A stretch of 64,000 nucleotides of DNA, taken from NCBI RefSeq assembly GCF_964355755.1, contig NC_092680.1, positions 18,453,001 through 18,517,000 on the forward strand, read 5' to 3'. Below the pieces are notes generated by a model. It saw only the letters and a list, made by a program, of their open reading frames with translations, searched no databases and had not been told where the DNA came from. Below, one piece after another: positions 35,801 through 47,293 of this stretch; position 1 is the stretch's first letter, and every line of letters begins with the position of its first letter. Made by a program: the position numbers and the translations under genes. Origin of the DNA: Antedon mediterranea (lineage: Eukaryota > Echinodermata > Crinoidea > Comatulida > Antedonidae).

Positions 35801-38800
35801 AACATCTGGTTACTTCTTCTAGAACCAACTGTGGATGAATGAAATAATAGATGCCTAGCCTTGTAACGTTTCTCAGTAGGCTTAATCATGCTTAAAATGC
35901 ATTCTTTATTTTTTTTTCATACGCATCTAACAGCGAGTACAAACTTGTCAATTACAGGATGGATAAACTATTTTATAATTTATCGTGCTTATAAACCAAG
36001 TCTCATTTGAGGCTTAGGGAGTGGAATTGAATTAAGACGTGAATTACAACCCTAGCACTAGCTCAGGATTGAACCACCAAGCTACAGCTCCACTACGTAC
36101 ACCATTTCTGGTTCGCGTACGTTGATCGCATCACATTTGTATGTAGCACAAGGGCATACAGTACTATTCACAAGAACACCAAATGCCCATTTAAAATATC
36201 TAAAGGTAATACATTTATGAAATGGTCAAATTATGTATATAGAAAACTATATGCAAGATTAGGTTCTTTACAGCTTTTCGTTATTGCCAAATACGGTGAA
36301 TGTTGTTACACTATTTTTCTATAGAAAAATGTCAATATATAGACATTTTGATTTTAAATTTTCAGATGTTTAAAAAAAAAAGTTGAAATAAGTGTGTACC
36401 TTAGTTTCAGGAGAAAGATGCTCTACACTTGTAGTAACCATAGCAACAGCTGGGGTTATTGTTTCTGTTAATGCATTAATTAATGATGCGATGTAATAAT
36501 TGTCTGAATACTATAAAAAAAAGATATTAAACATTAAAAAAATTGTTTTGTCAGAGAATCAAAACTATAATGTATACAGAAACAAATCCAGAAATTTCAT
36601 TAGGGATGTAGACATAAAAATATGCATAAATAATAAAACTAGTGTTAACAATACAGTAGAAAACCCATTAAGGGGATCCCTTTCGGGAATCAACAAAGTG
36701 TACCTTTAAAGAGTGTTCCCTGAATAGAGGTTGGTCATGGTCACTAAACATATATTGCCCCAATTTTTGGTGCATAGGAAATTGTTGTTTCATGAATAGA
36801 GGAGAATTGAATAACTTGTGTTTAATAGGTAGGATAAACAAAAATGGCAGATTAGAACAATGGGGTAGGGGGTGGAAGAGGGTAGGGGGTGGAAGAGGGT
36901 AGGGGGTGGAAGAGGGTAGGGGGGTGGAAGAGGGTAAGGGTGGTGGCGTGAGAGAGATATTTAATAATACTTACTCTGTTTGTCCTGTTGTCATTGTACT
37001 TAATAAGATCTGTGAGAAAACTAAGCGTTTCTTTTGGGCATACACGATGGGAATCCCGTATGTAGGCTAATGACATCGGTAAAGCCTGCAAAAAAGCAGT
37101 AAAACTGAATGTCTTTACAAAGTTGCTTAATCTATAATATTTTATTACGTACATTTTGTTTATATTTAAGCTGGATGTTGGTTCTCACAAAAATGTCGGA
37201 ATAAGAATAAATTTAATTGATGAAGAGAAAAACAAATTAATTACTAATACTAAATACATTGATCTTACCTTTTGTAAGAAATAGTCTTGAAAATTTGAGA
37301 AATCATTTTGTTTGACAATCCGCCTGCAATTATAGGCTCCGAAAAGGTCATAGAATATTTCCATAAGTGCTGAGCTACCATTGAATGATGCAAACAGCTC
37401 ATTGGCTACCTGAATAACAGAAGTTGGGGCAAAACATGGTTAATTGAAGTAAGTATTTATATGCCATGATCAAATATCTAGTATATTATACAATTTGGCA
37501 ACACATTTGATTATTTTGTAAACCCGTCAGCCATTGTACCAAATTCATACAGTTTTTGAACCGCAAGAAATAATTGTTTTCCCCGAAAAACCCAATTATT
37601 GTTCGAGTGAGTGGACGAGCAGGTTAGACAGTGGAACCGTATTACATAGACATAACATCAGCAGGGGGTTCGAGGCTCACTCACTCCATGGTTCTTGTGG
37701 TAGACTACAGTATAAACTGTAGGTCCAGTGTACACATCTGGGTTATGTGCACTTTAAAGAACCCAGTATATCTTTTGAGATGAGTAGGAGCTTAGCCCGT
37801 GTACTAGTTCACACACAGCCACTGTCACAAACTCATCATAGTACAATACACAGGGCGCTCTGGGAGAACAGTTATTGACTGAAGAGGCCACCCAGAATAA
37901 ATAATAATAATAATAATAATCCATAAGCTTGCCTTTGACAATTCCTCAGCAGCCTTCACTCTAACCTTGTAAAAGGCTGTCTTATCTTTGATCATACCTC
38001 CCAATGTCTGAATAGTCTCCGTACTTGGGAATTGCCGTAGAGCTTTGATGGCCTACATAATAAAAATTGAATGGATACATAAGAAACAGAAATTTAATAT
38101 TGCTGTCATCATATATTTAACAGGTTTTTGTCATATCACCAAAAGTTAAGCAGTGTTTGGCCCAGTATTGGATGGAAGGCCATCTGGGAATATCAGAAGC
38201 TGTACGATGTTGAACTGCATCCACGAAGGCTGTGTGGGAATTAGTCAGTCCCAGGCTAACATCTTATAATATACATACGTTAAATATGTAGTCAAAGGCT
38301 GTTGTGCAGACGTATGAGAGAATGGCGTCCCAGTGAATTATTAGTCTATACATATTTCTGACATAAAAGAAGAATACAGACTAGTTAAAAAAAAAATAGA
38401 TAGGGCATATAGTACCACTGCACCATGATACAACTTAGTTACAGAATTCTACTATAGACAAGTACAGAACAAACCTCTAACTGTGCAGCAATATCTCTTT
38501 CAAATTTTAGTTGGTACTGCCATTGAAAATCAGGCTGGTCAAAGGTCACCTGACGCAGTAAGGTCATCTCAGTGTCGATCCTGATCCATAGTACAGGTGA
38601 ATCAGCACTGTCAGAAGATAAAGATAATATACATTATTAGGTAAAAAGAACATTTCAGCTGTAACGTTTGACTCAATTAGGATTTTCTACAATTGTTAAA
38701 AATAATGATTTCACTTATAAAAAAAAACAAAAAAAATATTTTTTGAGAGGGCAATATATTGTTTATGTTTGACTTACTCCATTGCACCTAAATCCATGTC

Positions 38801-41800
38801 TACTTCTTCCCCATTTAACAATGGAATTTTCTTCTTTTTATGCCTGAAAAAAATTCATAAAAAGTCTTATAACTTACAATAAAATATATTTTATACACTT
38901 TGTATTTATGTGTAATCAAATAATTGTAGTTAATTTTCTGTATTCGTGACATTAAAGCACTCTTCTTACAAGCAGGCCTGAAAAATGCCAGTGTCGATAC
39001 TTGCATCGTTACTGGCATATAAGTATTCATAGCACTTAAAATATTTCTAGTAAAATTACTAGGTGTTAAGCAGGTCTGGCTGATGCTAAGACCTATTCTA
39101 AGATAAAACCATTACTGCAGTATATTACAAGAACACAGTTCTGTGAGAAAGAGGTGTGAGAGACGTAACAATAGCAAAACAGAAACAGTAATAATAGCTA
39201 CCTTCTACTTTTTGAGTGGCAAGTAATTTCACCTTTGACCAGATTCTCTTCCACTTGGAGAGTGTGTTCAAATGATCCATCCAGCTCTTGTATTGTCACT
39301 TTTAATGGACCCTGAATAACATGAACAAAATCACATACTACTGTATATAAATCTTCATTTCAAAACCTTCTTTAGTGTTCAAATTTGGGCATGTTTGCGC
39401 AGCCAAAACAAAATTGTTGGTTAATTTTTTAATCAATAAAGTGCGCATGATCAGTTATTACCAAACAACCAGGTGGCCAATCATATCCCAACAATTTGTC
39501 CTTTAGGTCAAAGGTTAAAAATTATCGCATTTATCTGATAATTTTTAATAATAAATATATAATTTTGATTTGAATGAGATAATTATCTATTCATTTTTCT
39601 TGAGCGGATTTGGTTAAACCCCATTTCCCATATCGATTAATTTTTGGTCTTTCCTTGCCCCTTTTATAATTGTCTTCTTTGTATTGTATATGGCAGAAAA
39701 TTTAATAAAAAATAATAATAATAATTTTAGCCGTGGAAGCAGTCTTAGCAGTCTTTTTGCAGTAATTTCATGTTACTTTCAATTTCAAGTGGCTCATTTG
39801 CAGAAAGTTGATCCTCTTGTTTTTTGCCATTAAATTTTATTTTAAAGTTATACAATCAAATTTTGCAGTCATACAACAACAACTGTAAACAAAATAAGTG
39901 TGTTTATTATAATCAATCCACATACCACATATTTAAAAACGCCTTTTCTGCTTGGATCTTGTCGTATTTCCAGTTCTACAATGTTGCGTTTACGATTAAA
40001 AATAAAGTTGCCATGGAAACGTACTATTCCACCTTGTGTAACCCATTGCTCAATAAAAGAAGTCAGATCTTTGCCAGACACATTTGACAATGCTTTAAGA
40101 AACTAAAGATTTATATAATGAAAAGGTAAAAAATGCATATATATAATGATTTAGTATGAATTGTATTTGTACTCAAAAATGAGAAGAAGTCATGATATGA
40201 TTTTTGCTTGTGTATCTGCTGCCTCTGTTAATAGTAATAATAATTAATAATGGTGAAGAAAATAATGATGAAAATGGAACTATGAAAAAAAAAAAGAATA
40301 TAACTTTACCCCTGGAGTTGAGAGAAGTAAGTTGTACCAGGCATTGGCTAAGAAAAACTTCTGTTGTGCAGCAGCTGTGGCCAGAGACAGCAACTTGTTA
40401 AAAACCTGGTAGACAAAATAGGAGAATGTAATGGTAAAGCCTTGTCTATACTATCAAACTTAACATAAAGTTTGATAGTCAAACTTAACATAAAGTTTGA
40501 TAGTATAGAAAGAGCTTCAGAACAAATACTGATCATTTAATATTTGATTGATATTACCTGTAACAAAAGTTCTGGGCCAATTCTCAGCTCTATGAGACGC
40601 AATACCAAATGTGATTTGTTAGCCAGCATCTTGGCATACTTCCAAGACACGGTGTGTGAATGATTGCGTGGAAAGTGCAAATGACTCGCTGAATCACCTT
40701 TGTTTGGGGTCAGTGGCTCAGGACAGAGAGTTAAGCCTCCAATGTCCTGCTCATATACACACAAGTCTGTCAATTCCTAAAATAATAGACAATTATCAAT
40801 AATAATCTGATGCATCATTGGATTTTTATATATGACCTCTAGTTTTCTATAGCTTTAACTAGGATAGGAGGTGGTCAATTCTTTAGACCAAACTGGCGCT
40901 CCTTGCAGTTTGAACCTAGGTTATCGACAAGGGTACATACTTGAGGTTGGGTGCTGGCCTAACTTTTGCTTTTTGCTTAATTATCTATCACTTGTTTTCA
41001 TTGTTCATTGTTGTAATTTGTATTTTATAAAAATAATAACCATACAATTGTTTAATCAATAGTCATTTTAATCTAATAGATTATAAATACCTTATAAATA
41101 ATACTTCTATATTCATTCATGCCAAACACCTTCTTGAGGTAGAGTCCAGTTAAATATTTTGAGATTCCTTTGACGAGCCAAGCATCATTCCAGGACTGCA
41201 TGTTGATAAAGCATGTGAAGAACTGCTCAGCTAGTGCCTGCGTAAGAATTGTACGCGTTTCAAATGTCTGGTCGATGACACGTCGCGTGTGAAGGAGGTT
41301 TGTGCTACAATACAAATAGAGAGCAATGATAAATAATAATTACCATAAATACATCATACTAAGGCTACATTTACACTGAGCCCAGATTTCAACATTTAGA
41401 AAGAGCTGTTAGGCCTCCAAAACATGGCAACCTCTTTCAAGATAAATAAATGATTAACTCTAAAAAGATTATTAAAAAAATGTAGATAACAATAAATATA
41501 AAAGAGCAGTTAAATATATATTAAATGAACTAACTTGAAAATGGTCATGGTTGAGTAGGTATCGGCCTGAACAAACGCTTCGTCCACAAACACTTGCTTA
41601 TAACATGAGAATGGATAGCGCGAACTTAGATTCTCTTCAAAAAACTCAAAAACCTGAAAGTAATTAACCATGTATTTTCAATATTTCACTCGAAGGCTGC
41701 AAACAAGATACTGCATTAGGCTCTGTCTACACTATCAAACTATTTTGACAAAAAAGGTGTGATATGTCCAAATATGGCAGTGATATGCCCAATTATGGTA

Positions 41801-44800
41801 GTTATGTGATATCATCATGTCCATATATGGGCACATGGTAGTGATATGCCCAAATATGGTATATGGGCACATCACATTTTTTTGTCACCTAAATAATGAA
41901 GACAGAGTTTAACAAACTGAATCGAATTCAATTGCTCTGGTCATCATGTATTTGACACAAAAGCAGTATTCTCAATGCATACCACATATGTACCACAAAG
42001 TTAAAAACACATAACAAGCTAAATTGACTGTAAACAAGTGCTTACTTCATGAATGAAGTCTGTGGAATGCTCAAGTATTGGTTTGAGTTGAGGCAGGCAG
42101 AAGTGGGTCACCTCAGGCATATATGGATCAACCAGTATCTCAAAAGGTCTAGAAAAAAAGTTATTGGAAACAATTTGGCTGACATGTGGTACAAGATCAA
42201 ATCACTGGGTCACCCAGTAACCAAAGCTTCCAATAAATAAACTAACAATAATATGCAATTGCTAACAGCCATGACTTATTTAGTTTTGTGCACTTTGGTG
42301 GAAAAACATGAAGAAGAAAAAAATTAAATTACCCAACAGCAACTGCTATGTTTGGTGCTGCAGTCGGTATGGTCAATATATAATGAAATGTTTTCTTGCG
42401 CATGTCTGGTGTGTAAACCGTTTCATACAAATCACCGCAGGATACTGCCACCATCGAAGCATCAACTGTGAATTCGAGTTTCCAAGTGCAGGGTTCGGAG
42501 TAGGAATCGATGCACGGAAACCAGAGACGTGATGAATGTTCATAAGCGTATGTGAACAGATGGGCTCCACGCTGAAAAAATTATTCATTCATCAGTGGAA
42601 AATTACTTCCATTTATTGTAATTTGCATATAAAATATACATAGAAATTATGTTTGCTTTGAGATATACAAAAACAGATAAATGAAAAACTAACAAAAATA
42701 ATTACAAAGTTTCACATCACTCTCATACAGTATACTGACAAGCATTCAGTGCCCGAATGGTAGTTGGATAAAAATGCTAACAATCATATTGAAATAAAAT
42801 ACAAATAAATACACTTACTTCTTCCATGGTGCCATCCGTTTCTGGTACCACAAAATGAAGACCACCTTGAGGTCGTTCAAGCGAAAACTCAATGCTAACA
42901 CGCAGAGGTTTTTGTTCTACAAATTAAGAAAATGCAGATTTTAAAAATGTATGCATACCAATTTCTGAGCAAAGAAAACACTTAAAATATAAAATCATAT
43001 TACAAATGATTAAAATTAGAAAATTAATTCCAATATGTGGTCATTTGAATTATCCCCATAAAATTTGCTTTATTGAGAGAAAACAAATCGGCAGGATTTG
43101 AACCCTGCTCATGGCATTTGAAGACAAGTACCTAACCATCAAACCGTAATTTAAAACTCATACAAACCTGATAGAAGGTGAGAAGCACTGTGTGGTATCT
43201 TGATCGTCAACTCGCCATTATTCTTGTCCGTGTCAACTGAACTCACAGCATCATAATGGCATCCAGAAAAGAAGTTTAAATTACGTCTGTAAATAAGAAT
43301 AAAAGAAGTTTAATTTTCCGAAAAGAAGTGTGATGTGCTCAAATATGGTAGCGATATTCCCAAATATGGTAGTGATATGACATCATCATGTCCATATATG
43401 GGCACATCACATTTTTTTGGTCACATAAAGTTTGATAGTGTAGACAAGGTTTTACTGGTTGTGCATTTTTTCGCATCCCAGGAAAAAATAGACTATGCAT
43501 AGTACTAATTGCTGAAAAAAACAAAAACACAAGGAACTGGAATTTGGTACAGAAAGTGATCTGGATAAAAAAATCATGGAATTTCTCCAGCCACCACACA
43601 TTGTGAAGCATAGCTTTAGACATTTTTTATATTATTTACATACTTAAACTTACTGTCTTGAGTCTGACTGACAAATCTCTAATGTTGGATCATTGTACAT
43701 AAATGATGCTTCCCAATAATCATTTATGCATACTCTATAAACACCTATTGACTACGGTTAAGGATCCAAACAAAATAATACATTAAAACAAACCACAAGT
43801 CAAAACCCGACTAAGAAATACCGGAATGGTGTCCGGCGGGGGATAGTTTATTACCATTAGTTAAGGTCCTATGTAAAGCACCTAGAGGGGTCAGTGATCC
43901 ATTAGGCGCTATATAAATACTGTTTATTACCTCCGCCAAGGAGGTTATGTTTTCACCCCTGTGTGTTTGTGTGTGTGTTTGTGTGTGTGTTTGTGAACAG
44001 CCTGGAGGCCACAGTTTTTATCCGATTCTAACCAAATTTGGACACAATGATCTATGCCCAAAAAGCTCGGACGAGTTCGAATTTGAGGGGGAAAGGTCAT
44101 AGGTCAAGGTCACAACTAACAAAAAACTATTTTACTGCCTAGAGACCACAGTTTTGATCCGATTCTCACCAAACTTAGCCACAATGATCAATGACACATC
44201 ATATAATTGTGGTTAAATTTTGAAGGGTCAGGGTCAAAGATCAAGGTCCACAAAAAACAAACAAAAAAGAAATAAAAAAATAATAAAAAAAAAAAAAACC
44301 CTCAGTGGGGCTTGAACCAACGATCTCAACTGTGAGAGGCTGGATACATAACCATTACACCACACTGTCATCCACAACTTTGTAGTGTGCAGTTAACATA
44401 TTTAGACTTAGACCTAATAAAAAAAAATGTTTAAAAAAAAATATTCAGGGGGCATTTTATGTAGGGGAATTTTACAGTAGGCGGAGGTTTGTACTCTCGG
44501 AGTACCCTCTAGTTATTATTCTTAACAAAGTTTTTTATTTACAACTTTATAAGTCAAAGGATACGACATTGTTTACTGTTGATTTTAATCTTGTTCAGAC
44601 CAGGTTTTAGCGGAACTATATGTAGCTCTGTATATCCCTGAAAAAAATATATACTTGTAAAAAATTTTTCTTTTCATTTCATGTAATTTTCATTCAAGTA
44701 ATAATTAACAATTTCAATACAAAGTCAAAGTTAACAAAAGCAAGACCAAAACAGTATTGTGAGTAACTAATTATATGTAAAAATAATTATCTCATTTAAA

Positions 44801-45388
44801 TAAAGAATGTAAAAAAATAACTTACTATTATTGATTTCCTCTGAAAGTTGAAACCAGTCACACACAAAATCTGGTGACTTGTGCAGATAAAAAACAAAAG
44901 AATTTGAATATAGGCATATATATATTTAAATTGATTAAAATATTGAAAATAAAACTGCAATTCTGTACAGTCCACTGATTCATATTAGAATATGAAATGA
45001 AGATTACAATAAATTAATAAATTAATTATCGCTGGCGTTTAATTATTATAAATAATTTATAAATTAAAGTGCTGACGGTTAAATCATATTATCAAAACAA
45101 ACAGAAAATCATATAGGACTATATGACTTTTATATAAGAATTAGAATATAATGTCTAACATAGGCCGTGGCTAGCCTAGGCCTACAATACCCAATTAGAT
45201 TCATTCTCACGCGGACATACCCCCCTGTTTCAACAATTTACTGCAGCTGTATTTTATCAACATGTAGGCCTAGCTTATTTGTTACCGAAATTCTACAATA
45301 AATGCAATATTATACACAAAAAAATAACTTATAATCTAAAATCTCTTGGAGAATCAAATCTATCAAATTTCTTGCTACTTTTCGACAT
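32711..45388 (-). CDS. TFIID subunit TAF2, 27 coding exons, 1178 aa
   Basis: Exons in transcript order: 45333-45388, 44826-44880, 44565-44637, 43654-43744, 43168-43286, 42819-42916, 42333-42571, 42046-42148, 41535-41653, 41091-41304, 40558-40776, 40310-40405, 39926-40102, 39202-39311, 38778-38843, 38475-38607, 37933-38052, 37269-37409, 36975-37085, 36400-36510, 35612-35828, 35086-35167, 34761-34865, 34081-34264, 33758-33883, 33305-33491, 32711-32895. The total is 3537 nt. TAF2 helps TFIID bind initiator DNA. The N-terminal half is an M1-aminopeptidase fold: signature stretches are [43 protein letters not shown] and [10 protein letters not shown]. The zinc-binding HExxH helix is replaced by ALAEQ within TQALAEQFF (about 338-346), so it is catalytically dead, as in other TAF2. 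HEAT-like helices follow ([18 protein letters not shown]), then a Lys/His-rich tail. Length is close to human (about 1199). Two introns are noncanonical (AT-AC and GC-AG). Confidence 0.95.
32941..33190. repeat. About 45-bp minisatellite in last TAF2 intron
   Basis: Five to six units contain ccttccatacctgtggagta then 'cacttggatagttttgc'. The array ends 46 bp upstream (transcript sense) of the terminal-exon acceptor. It generates open frames in several minus-strand phases that could be mispredicted as exon extensions. Confidence 0.85.
35930..36100 (-). mobile_element. tRNA-derived SINE (minus orientation)
   Basis: Read on the minus strand, it has the 'gtagtggagctgtagcttgg' head, the B-box-like 'ggttcaatcctgagct', and the body 'ccactccctaagcctcaaat'. 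It is the same family as 18511. It lies in TAF2 intron 20. Confidence 0.6.
36655..36830. repeat. Dispersed 'cccattaagggg' repeat copy
   Basis: It contains 'aaaacccattaaggggatcc', 'gtgttccctgaatagagg' and 'ttgaataacttgtgtttaat'. It belongs to the same family as 1962 and 60585. It lies in a TAF2 intron. Confidence 0.55.
36862..36945. repeat. 17-bp G-rich tandem repeat
   Basis: About five copies of 'gggtggaagagggtagg' lie in TAF2 intron 19. They are about 30 bp from the exon 19 donor. Confidence 0.85.
37612..37920 (+). mobile_element. Full-length tRNA-Leu-type SINE with (AAT)n tail
   Basis: The head reads gagtgagtggacgagcaggt and the B-box-like sequence is 'gggttcgaggctc'. The body contains 'ggtccagtgtacacatctgg', 'gtgcactttaaagaaccc' and 'tgaagaggccaccca'. 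The tail is (aat)n ending at about 37920. It is inserted antisense in TAF2 intron 17. Its tail lies about 12 bp from the noncanonical GC donor of exon 17. Confidence 0.8.
38132..38215 (+). repeat. 5S rRNA-derived repeat (SINE3-like) or 5S pseudogene
   Basis: The segment reads aaaagttaagcagtg, then ggatggaaggccatctggga and 'atatcagaagctgta'. This follows the 3' half of 5S rRNA: A-box AAGCTAAGCAGGG and C-box GGATGGGAGACCGCCTGGGAATACC...GTGCTGTA. Several substitutions rule out a functional gene. It lies in TAF2 intron 16. Confidence 0.75.
40438..40516. mobile_element. Palindromic MITE, copy 5, minimal deletion form
   Basis: This 79-bp element is made almost only of terminal repeats: agccttgtctatactatcaa at left and gatagtatagaaagagct at right. 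Two 'aaacttaacataaagtttga' hairpins lie between. It occupies half of the 152-bp TAF2 intron between exons 11 and 12. Confidence 0.8.
41719..41909. mobile_element. Palindromic MITE, copy 6
   Basis: The ends are ggctctgtctacactatc and 'gaagacagagtt', next to TTA on the left. The core has 'caaatatggcagtgatatgc' type units. It lies in TAF2 intron 8. Confidence 0.75.
43085..43150 (-). repeat. tRNA-like SINE head
   Basis: On the minus strand it reads 'ggtttgatggttaggtactt', followed by the B box 'gggttcaaatcctgcc'. No body was recognised. It lies in TAF2 intron 5. Confidence 0.45.
43325..43450. mobile_element. Palindromic MITE, copy 7 (left end truncated)
   Basis: The right end 'aaagtttgatagtgtagaca' is intact and is followed by TTTTA. 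The left terminal repeat is gone. The core contains 'aaatatggtagtgatatgac'. It lies in TAF2 intron 4. Confidence 0.75.
43930..44514. mobile_element. 'cctccgcc...ggcggagg' transposable element
   Basis: The element begins cctccgccaaggaggttatg and ends gtaggcggaggtttgtactc then 'tcggagtaccctctag'. The short inverted ends are cctccgcc and ggcggagg. It contains (tgtgtgtt)n, two related 'cagtttttatccgattct' blocks and a tRNA-like minus-strand segment at about 44310-44385 (B box 'ggttcaagccccac'). Similar sequences are widespread in marine animals. It is a non-autonomous element in TAF2 intron 3. Confidence 0.65.
45333..45388 (-). CDS. TAF2 exon 1 (start codon)
   Basis: It encodes [18 protein letters not shown] plus two bases of a Leu codon. 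The FDSPR...L|SHQ order matches the FESPRPYKLTHQ start of human TAF2, so this ATG is the likely start. The exon can only be joined in frame to exon 2 through an AT-AC intron. The next GT lies after an in-frame TAA. Confidence 0.75.
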
Positions 45389-45947
45389 GGTTGGTGTAAA
45401 AACTACAATAACTTCAGATGGTTCGAAAACCTATGTTTTTTTTTACTTTTTGTCAACTGTTTTGAAAGAATAGCGCCACCTACCGCTTATTTAAACTATA
45501 GCCTCATCAAAGACGTTTTAAAACAGATCGATTGTGATCGCCTACTTTTTACATTTGAAGTGCGCCCTTCACGTCTGGATAAAATATTGAACACGTCGAT
45601 ATGTCAAACCTGTAAGTAAGAGAAAAGACGTGTGTAGTGTTTACCTTTTTTAAGACAAAATTCTGGTTTCTGGTAAGATACATTTTCATAATTTATTCAC
45701 AATATATAAAGTTATTATATTCAAGGTAAATTTATATACATTTTTGTTAATTAGTTTATAAATATGACATATAAATAATTTCTTTTAACACTAGGCTAGG
45801 CATCATCATCACGACACAAGAACAAGATTGTTGATTGAAGAGGCAGACAAAATACAATATTTTGCTGGAGTAATTAGGATTCTTCGTGTTAACTGCTGAA
45901 ATAATACCATATAGCTTGCGCGCTGTATCGGTCATTGATTTGGTAAA
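45389..45947. promoter_or_regulatory. Probable bidirectional promoter, TAF2 / ARFGAP1
   Basis: There are 559 bp between two divergently oriented start codons, with no other gene. Both 5' UTRs and core promoters must lie here unless non-coding first exons exist. No TATA box was convincing on either side. The segment at 45470-45620 is locally richer in GC and CpG than its flanks. The regulatory role is inferred from layout alone. Confidence 0.5.
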
Positions 45948-47261
45948 ATGGCAAGCCCAAGAACAAGGCGGGTTTTGAAAGACCTTCGTCTCAAATACAA
46001 TAATAACGTAAGTTATTTTCAGTTAAATTGAAAAACCAGCCAAAAAAAAGTGAGTATATAATTATATATAATTTAATTTAAAACACATTCATTCATTAAA
46101 ATCTATTTAATAAATATATAATATTAACGAGTAGGCCTAGGCGTCCCACTGAATGAAAATGTAAATTTATCAGATTTTGCAGAAAACTTTAAATAAAGGC
46201 AATTGCCCTTCACTTTCACATGAATACATAAATAATTAATTAATTGTCTGTGTTATTTTCACTCTGAATTGCTTTGTTTTTGTCATATTAGAATTGTTTT
46301 GAATGTAATGGCCACAATCCACAATGGGTGAGCGTATCGTATGGAATTTGGATATGTTTAGAATGTTCTGGTAAACATCGTGGCCTCGGTGTTCATCTAA
46401 GGTAGGTCTCTTTTCTTGAGGAACAAAAGTTCCTAAATTCTTTTTTACCATCAAAAGCATACATGGAATATAGCTGAATTTCTGGAAACAGACATTAGGC
46501 CAGCACAGAAGTGTGGTATTGGGAGAGTTGACCGTGGTAGCAAAGGAACATAACTCAATTTTGAAAAAAAAACTCAATTATATCTTTGTGAAAGAGTAAA
46601 TCCATATAAAATGACATAAGTAACATTGATGAAATAAAGTGATTTCTAAACCATAGACAAATTTGATAAATTTAAAATAAATTGCTTAGATACCTTTTTT
46701 AAAAATTAAATTATAACAATTTAATCAACATTCCAAAATCAAAATCAAAACATATACAAAAACAATAAAATGATAATGGAATGGGATACAAAATAAGCGC
46801 TAGTGCTTAAAGCATGTAACCCTAATAAAAGTAAAACTAACATTATTACATTTTGACCAAGGCTAAAAAGACAGCTAAGTTATTGAAATTATGTCGTGTT
46901 TAGTTTTGTAAGATCAGTAACAATGGACAAATGGAAGGATTTAGAACTGGAAAAAATGAAGGCCGGCGGAAACAGTAAATGTCGAACCTTTCTGAAATCA
47001 CAACCAGATTACGATCCAAACTGGAGTATACAGGAGAGGTGGAATAGCAAAGCTGCAGCATTATTTAGAGATAAGGTCAATATTCTTTTTAATCTTTTAT
47101 CTTTCATCAATACATGAAAATTACCATCCTCAAAGAATAGGCATCAAGTTTCTGCAAACTTGTCTTATAAATTGCTCATATGATCCATAGCAGTGGCAGA
47201 TCTAATAAGGTTTGAGGTGCGTGATTCACCTTTGACCTTTTGATAATAGCTGAAATAAAAA

Positions 47262-47293
<32 letters not shown>

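Noticed and set aside
42049-42240. 63-residue plus-strand open frame
   Set aside because: It lies opposite TAF2 exon 8, whose minus-strand translation [16 protein letters not shown] matches TAF2 precisely.
44310-44385. Free-standing tRNA gene on the minus strand
   Set aside because: Only the B-box half is convincing and it is embedded inside the cctccgcc-ggcggagg element, so it is described there as part of a repeat.
45279-45473. 64-residue plus-strand open frame opposite TAF2 exon 1
   Set aside because: The minus-strand TAF2 start aligns with the family. The plus-strand frame has no domain or expression signal.
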